10,793 nucleotides of DNA from JANQPA01 sp964628385 (GTDB lineage Bacteria; Bacteroidota; Bacteroidia; Chitinophagales; Saprospiraceae). Location of the stretch: assembly GCA_964628385.1 (NCBI GenBank), contig CAZVOD010000116.1:1-10793 (forward strand). The letters run 5' to 3'. Of the stretch, positions 7,201 through 10,793 are shown one piece after another. A model generated the notes under the pieces. That model searched no databases, had not been told where the DNA came from, and saw nothing but the letters and a program-made list of their open reading frames with translations. The position numbers and the translations under genes were made by a program. Positions within the stretch are counted from its first letter, which is position 1; every line of letters starts with the position of its first letter.

Positions 7201-7592
7201 TAGGAGTAGGCCAAAGCATTACATTATACCACAGGGCTATCGCTTTGGATGGTAGTTTGTCCAACCCAGGACCGGGAGCTGAAGTTACTGTAGAAAGAGG
7301 AGTGGTAACAGATATTGATGATGTTGTTTTGGAGCAAATGTCTGTAAATACCTATCCAAACCCTGCTACAAATCGCCTGAGAGTGGATATCAACTCTGTA
7401 GAAAACTTCAATGCCAATCTGGTAATGGTAGATGAACTAGGGCGGATCGTTGTTAATCGTAGGATCAACTTGTTGAGCGGTGAAAACAACGAGCTAATCG
7501 AAGCGTCCAACCTAAGTGCAGGAAATTACTTCATCCAGGTATGGGTAGAAAACGAATTATTGAAATCTACCCAGGTCATCATACAGAAGTAA
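4281..7592 (+). CDS. Secreted cupredoxin-CHRD repeat protein with T9SS sorting domain
   Basis: ATG 4281 is preferred over an in-frame TTG at 4275 because it starts directly at a classical signal peptide (MNFRFLLTITALLLCTLSIS). The protein has 1103 residues. Residues ~22-112 form a plastocyanin-like domain with the four type 1 copper ligands visible as His54, Cys96, His99 and Met104, in the CxxHxxxxM spacing of plastocyanins. Residues 121-887 are six CHRD domains of ~124-130 residues, each with a motif like GSHLHAGYAGQNG and ending like YVNIHTVNFPTGELRGQ. Residues ~890-1010 resemble a fibronectin-type III/SusE-like domain. The end (YPNPATNRLRVDI to GNYFIQV) is a type A T9SS sorting domain, so the protein should be exported and anchored or released at the cell surface. 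CHRD function is unknown in bacteria; conserved His pairs suggest possible metal or ligand binding, which is inference. The gene stands alone and ends at a strong terminator. Confidence 0.88.
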   Translation: MNFRFLLTITALLLCTLSISATTHTITNSGFNFVPATLNVTVGDTVVFNIGGSHNAVEVSQADYNARNSTSNGGFTIPFGGGSFVVTEAKTYYYVCSPHVTLDMVGTIVAAEAEEQIEEVYTTELRGSNEALPIMTSASGEVTATLTESTLVVEGSFSDLSSDFNFDVADGSHLHAGYAGQNGDIAITLVPTLDEDQRGGTFDAENNTFQLTDDQLELLRSRQMYVNIHTVNFPTGELRGQVLPTADEYYYTNLFGSNEVPAVMSGGSGAMALELNGDSLTVTGSFMNMEGELDLNVVGGSHLHVGLPGQNGGIEIGLVATLGEDGTSGVYEAANNTFFVSEEQKNLLASGAMYANLHSTVFGSGELRGQIRGIANVAFRANLSGNNEVVPVTTAATGAALLVLEGNMLTVSGTYNNLSSALNTGIAGGAHIHLGLAGQNGGIEFVLAPSSDEEMTSGAFNVANNTFELNETEIANIFARRNYVNIHSLNFPGGELRGQVVPESQFFMNGFLTGMQEADPVLSEGAGNVIVEVRGNNIFLSGSFNDLDSPFNDEIGVHIHSGLAGQNGGITFDLVPDLSADMRSGELTAMNNNFGNLSSGKLDTLRSRGMYVNVHSVDHPTGEVRGQLLHEATAYFFANLSGSSETTPVNTDAFGAVALEWNSENILASGSYSNLGSALNTEIAGGAHLHFGLAGQNGPIMYLLNPTASDDNLSGEFMVSNNQLPVSEMFPDTILNRQVYVNIHSLDNPGGELRGQTLPFASAYFTSTLSGINEVPFTTTTGRGAFKLELYDTTLVVSGSFTDLIGDYANNIGSHLHAGIAGMTGPVEIPLVVTLNEDNRSGTYTVTDNSFGLSEEQVELLNSGALYFNIHTTEFNPGEIRGQVLPETNQFPTASSIVSPMDGASVVIEGEGSTPFQATWNPAMDADNDSIAYVWQLALDPNFAAVALTVNIGSDTAFVSDFNTLNELLTAAGLGVGQSITLYHRAIALDGSLSNPGPGAEVTVERGVVTDIDDVVLEQMSVNTYPNPATNRLRVDINSVENFNANLVMVDELGRIVVNRRINLLSGENNELIEASNLSAGNYFIQVWVENELLKSTQVIIQK
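4641..6941 (+). repeat. Six tandem CHRD-domain coding repeats
   Basis: The units begin at about 4641, 5025, 5415, 5796, 6183 and 6570. Each starts with an aromatic-rich strand leading into a G-S/N-x-E motif (for example LFGSNEVP, LSGNNEVV) and ends in GE(L/V/I)RGQ. Protein similarity is strong around HxH-x-G and the final NIH motif, but the DNA has diverged widely between units, so the duplication is old. Unit 4 lacks the Gly-Gly before its HIH (EIGVHIH), and unit 5 has a short altered segment (SEMFPDTILNRQ) where the others have a helix. Confidence 0.85.
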
Positions 7593-7633
7593 TCGACCTA
7601 GATGAGTAACTAAATATTTAATAGATAAAATGT

Positions 7634-7661
7634 GGGCTTGATCAAATCTCTGATCAAGCCC
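7634..7661 (+). terminator. Intrinsic terminator between convergent genes
   Basis: GGGCTTGATCA and TGATCAAGCCC form a perfect 11-bp stem with loop AATCTC, followed by TTTTT at 7662-7666. It lies 41 bases after the CHRD gene stop and gives a textbook terminator for the plus strand. The minus-strand peptidase gene ends at 7770, so transcripts from that side would also meet the hairpin, although the bases following it on that strand (CACATTTTATC) are less T-rich. Confidence 0.9.
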
Positions 7662-7769
7662 TTTTTGTAGGTGCGTTTGAAATTCGCTTTCAGATTTATG
7701 CATCCCGTCAAACGGCGTTTCAGTAGGAGTGGGATATCAGCTTTAATCTATTTTAACTAAACAAGTCTT

Positions 7770-10745
7770 TTAATTCAGTAGCTCCGGATTGCGATCTTCA
7801 TAGCCGAAGAGTTCTTCCAGGCTTAGTTTTTGTACTACGCCATATTCACTTAATGCCACAAAATCAAGCTTATCTTCATCGCCGATTATGGCTACGTTAT
7901 AGTTTTTGCCTTTGATGTATTTTTCGTGAAATGCAGTCAGGTCATCAAAAGTCATTCCTTTTACTTTGGAATAAACATCTTTTCTTATATCGTAATCCAA
8001 ACCTTTCTCCTGCGCAGCAAGGTAGTTGAACAGGATGGAAGTCTTTGTCACCCTTTCACTTTCGATTTTTTTCAAGATAGACGCTTTGGCATTATCAAAG
8101 TTCTGAGGAGATTCCGGCAGGTTATTAATCAAATCAACTAGCGCTTCCATGGCTTCCTTTTGCTTGTCTGCTTGCGTTCCGACATAAGCCATCATAGCGT
8201 TATTATCCTCTTTCTTGGCCCCCTGACCATAATTGGCAAAAACAGAATAAGCCAGGCCCTGCGCCTCTCTGATTTCCTGAAAGACAATGCTTTCCATTCC
8301 GCCACTGAAATATTGGTTGAACATTCTCACCCCTGGGGTGATGCTCGGATCATACTTCGGACCTTTCGCCTGAAAAATAATCTCGGCCTGAACCATATCA
8401 TAATCAGCAAAAAACACCTTGGAATCTTCCGTATTTAGCTCATCAAATTTCACTCGTTCTGGTGCCGCTTGTAGTTTTTCCGGAACTTTGTGATACTCAT
8501 TAATTACAGCCATCGCTTGATCTGCTGTTTTAGGGCCGTAGTACATTACCCTATGCTCCGTTTGAGGAATACTTCTAATCACCTCCAGCAGTTCTTCAGC
8601 GTTAAGTTTATCTAGTTCCTCATTGGACAAAACATTAGTAAAGGGCGAATCAGCTCCGTATTTAGCATAATTCATCAAACCACTAAATAAGATGGCTCCT
8701 TTGTTCTTCTTGATGTCTGCCCTTTCTTTATGCATATCTGAGACCATATTTTTCAGTATTTCATCGTCAGCCTTAGGGGCATTCAAAAGCTTTTCAAATA
8801 ATTCCATGGCAGGCTCCATATTTTCATCCAGACCAGATAGAAAAACAAAGGTCCTGTCATTAGAAGAAGAGACATTGAAATCACAGCCTAGCTTATACAA
8901 CTCCTTTTTGAAGGCCGCATTGTCCATATCCTCAGTGCCCAGATATTGCAGGTAATTTAAAGCCAGCTCTATTCTTTTATTCTCATTAGTACCAAAATCC
9001 AGCAGATAGTAGAGTGTAAATAATTGATTTTCCTCATTTTTTTTATAAAGAAATGGGATATCTGATTTTAACTTGCGGCTAATTACGTCATTTTCATAAT
9101 CAACAAAAACAGGCCGGATCGGCTGTACCTCTTTTTCTTCCAGTGTTGCAAAAAACTCGGATTTCGTACTTCTATCTACCGGTACTTTAGTGATCTGTGG
9201 CTTTTCAACCTGCAACTTGTTGGGGTCCTGTCCACTTATTTTATGGATAGCTACATAATTGTCTTTGTAATTGTCTTTAACGAATTGCATTAGCTCTTCT
9301 TTACTTACCCGCTCCATCTTTTCTATCATAGACAGGTAGTCAGTCCATGACATGTTATTAGTGAAAGCCATGACCATATCGTTGGTTCTGTTGTAGTTAC
9401 TCTCCAGACCACGCATCTTTGATTTCTTGAAGTCATTAACCACCGCTTCCATTAGCCATTCTTCAAACTCTCCGTTCTTTAGCTTTTCGATTTCTCCCAA
9501 AAGCAGTTCCTGAACTTCCCTTAGGCTTTGCCCCTCTCTTGGTTGGCCTCTAAATACATGAACACTATAGTCATTCATATCATCGACATAGGTGCCACCA
9601 CTCAGTATCTTTTGTTGCTGAACAAGATTTAGGTCAATCAGCCCGGCTGAGCTATTGTTGAGCAGGAAGTCAACCATTTGGAGTTTATGCATATCATCGC
9701 TGGCTGTCCCTCCAAAGCGGAAGCCAATATTTACGAATTCAGCATCCGGGCCAATCACGGTATCAATAACGGGTGAAGTCACTGCTTCCGCCTCCGGTGC
9801 TTGGTAGGCGTCCAGATTACTGGATGGTAATTTCCCAAAAGTAGCGTCGATAACTTTTATGGCCTCATTGGGATCGAAATCACCGGCAAGACAAATGGCC
9901 ATGTTATTAGGAACATAATACTTATCGAAGTATGCGTTGATATCAGTAATAGATGGATTTTTTAAATGGTCAATGGTCCCGATTACCGTCTGAGTACCGT
10001 ATGGATGTCCCGCAAAAAGATTTTGATACATTTTTTCAAAAACCTTTCGGTAATCATTGTCCAATCCTCTGTTTTTTTCTTCATAAACCGCTTCCAATTC
10101 GGTATGAAATAAGCGGTTGACGATCATACTGAACCTTTCCGATTCTATATCCATAAAATTGGCCAGCTGGTTAGCAGGAATATCATTGATGTAAACTGTT
10201 CTATCCGTAGTAGTATAAGCATTGGTTCCCTGAGCACCAAGGTAAGACACCATTTTGTCATATTCATTAGCTATTGCATACCTGGCAGCTTCATTGGAGT
10301 AAGCATCAATCTTAGCATAGCATTCCTTGCGGGCCTCAGGATCGTCAAGTGTGCGGTAGTGTTCAAACATCTGTTCAATGGAGTCTAGCATTGGTTTTTC
10401 TTTCTCCCAATCTTTGGTACCAAATTTACTGGTTCCCTTAAACATCATGTGCTCTAGATAATGAGCCAGGCCCGTTGAGTTAGCGGGATCAAATTTTCCT
10501 CCGGCTTTAACGGGAATAGCACTGTAAATCCTGGGAGCATCCTTATAAACACTCAGGTAGACCTTCAGCCCGTTGTCAAGGGTGTAAATGCGAGTCTTAG
10601 AGTCATCATTGGTGACATACTCGTAAGTGTAGCCATCTTCAGTAGCTGTTTTGGTAAGGTACAAATCATTCTCTGCTGACTGACAGGCCCACAACCCTAC
10701 CAGCAAAGACCACAATAAAGAAGCATTCAATAAATTGCTTTTCAT
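7770..10745 (-). CDS. M16 family zinc metallopeptidase, lipoprotein (two-half, full length)
   Basis: This 991-residue protein starts at ATG 10745 with a lipoprotein-type signal peptide, a basic-then-hydrophobic segment ending LWAC (Cys21; Trp at -2 is unusual for a lipobox). The M16 inverted zinc motif HxxEH is HYLEH at residues 95-99. The distal region ELEAVYEE (216-223) matches the insulysin/pitrilysin pattern in which the last Glu (223 here) is the third zinc ligand and Glu216 its conserved neighbour. Both M16 halves are in one chain: the C-terminal half, after a hinge, contains FQEIREAQGLAYSV, whose Arg826 and Tyr833 correspond to the substrate-binding Arg/Tyr pair of the family. All expected catalytic residues are present, so an active periplasmic or surface-facing peptidase degrading peptides or damaged proteins is likely; the natural substrate cannot be told from sequence. 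It is monocistronic within the window and converges on the CHRD gene. Confidence 0.93.
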   Translation of the reverse strand: MKSNLLNASLLWSLLVGLWACQSAENDLYLTKTATEDGYTYEYVTNDDSKTRIYTLDNGLKVYLSVYKDAPRIYSAIPVKAGGKFDPANSTGLAHYLEHMMFKGTSKFGTKDWEKEKPMLDSIEQMFEHYRTLDDPEARKECYAKIDAYSNEAARYAIANEYDKMVSYLGAQGTNAYTTTDRTVYINDIPANQLANFMDIESERFSMIVNRLFHTELEAVYEEKNRGLDNDYRKVFEKMYQNLFAGHPYGTQTVIGTIDHLKNPSITDINAYFDKYYVPNNMAICLAGDFDPNEAIKVIDATFGKLPSSNLDAYQAPEAEAVTSPVIDTVIGPDAEFVNIGFRFGGTASDDMHKLQMVDFLLNNSSAGLIDLNLVQQQKILSGGTYVDDMNDYSVHVFRGQPREGQSLREVQELLLGEIEKLKNGEFEEWLMEAVVNDFKKSKMRGLESNYNRTNDMVMAFTNNMSWTDYLSMIEKMERVSKEELMQFVKDNYKDNYVAIHKISGQDPNKLQVEKPQITKVPVDRSTKSEFFATLEEKEVQPIRPVFVDYENDVISRKLKSDIPFLYKKNEENQLFTLYYLLDFGTNENKRIELALNYLQYLGTEDMDNAAFKKELYKLGCDFNVSSSNDRTFVFLSGLDENMEPAMELFEKLLNAPKADDEILKNMVSDMHKERADIKKNKGAILFSGLMNYAKYGADSPFTNVLSNEELDKLNAEELLEVIRSIPQTEHRVMYYGPKTADQAMAVINEYHKVPEKLQAAPERVKFDELNTEDSKVFFADYDMVQAEIIFQAKGPKYDPSITPGVRMFNQYFSGGMESIVFQEIREAQGLAYSVFANYGQGAKKEDNNAMMAYVGTQADKQKEAMEALVDLINNLPESPQNFDNAKASILKKIESERVTKTSILFNYLAAQEKGLDYDIRKDVYSKVKGMTFDDLTAFHEKYIKGKNYNVAIIGDEDKLDFVALSEYGVVQKLSLEELFGYEDRNPELLN

Positions 10746-10793
10746 GATTTAGTTTTTAAATAGTGAAACTATGACTAGATTTATTTATAAAAA

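Overview
The window looks like a chromosomal segment of a Bacteroidota bacterium, most likely a Cytophagales-type (Fulvivirga/Roseivirga-like) organism. This is inferred from three things: a C-terminal type IX secretion (T9SS) sorting domain on a long secreted protein, a TolB-like propeller/outer-membrane-barrel protein of the style found in that order, and remnants of a regulator resembling hybrid two-component proteins with AraC-type DNA-binding domains. No rRNA, tRNA, CRISPR array or transposase gene was found.

Layout. (1) Bases 1-1913 (+): the 3' part of a large outer-membrane protein whose start lies before the window; it ends in a beta-barrel and is followed by a perfect 17-bp hairpin. 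(2) Bases 1914-4280: a 2.4-kb low-density island. It holds two inward-facing copies of a ~90-bp sequence (2136-2225 on +, 3935-4033 on -), a truncated response-regulator receiver domain, a small free-standing AraC-type DNA-binding protein, and on the minus strand a frameshifted and 3'-truncated polysaccharide-export (Wza-like) lipoprotein gene. Each ~90-bp copy sits just upstream of a gene remnant, so the repeat looks like a shared promoter/operator region of a decayed exopolysaccharide-related locus rather than a coding repeat. (3) Bases 4281-7592 (+): a 1103-residue secreted protein with a signal peptide, a plastocyanin-like type 1 copper domain, six tandem CHRD domains, a fibronectin-like domain and a T9SS sorting domain. 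(4) A strong intrinsic terminator at 7634-7661 separates it from (5) a convergent, full-length M16 zinc metallopeptidase lipoprotein at 7770-10745 (-).

The three large genes are cell-envelope or extracellular proteins but do not form an operon: each is a separate transcription unit, and the last two converge. The most unusual items are the inverted ~90-bp element pair flanking the remnants and the cupredoxin-6xCHRD architecture. I do not see convincing evidence of a complete, previously undescribed multi-gene system.
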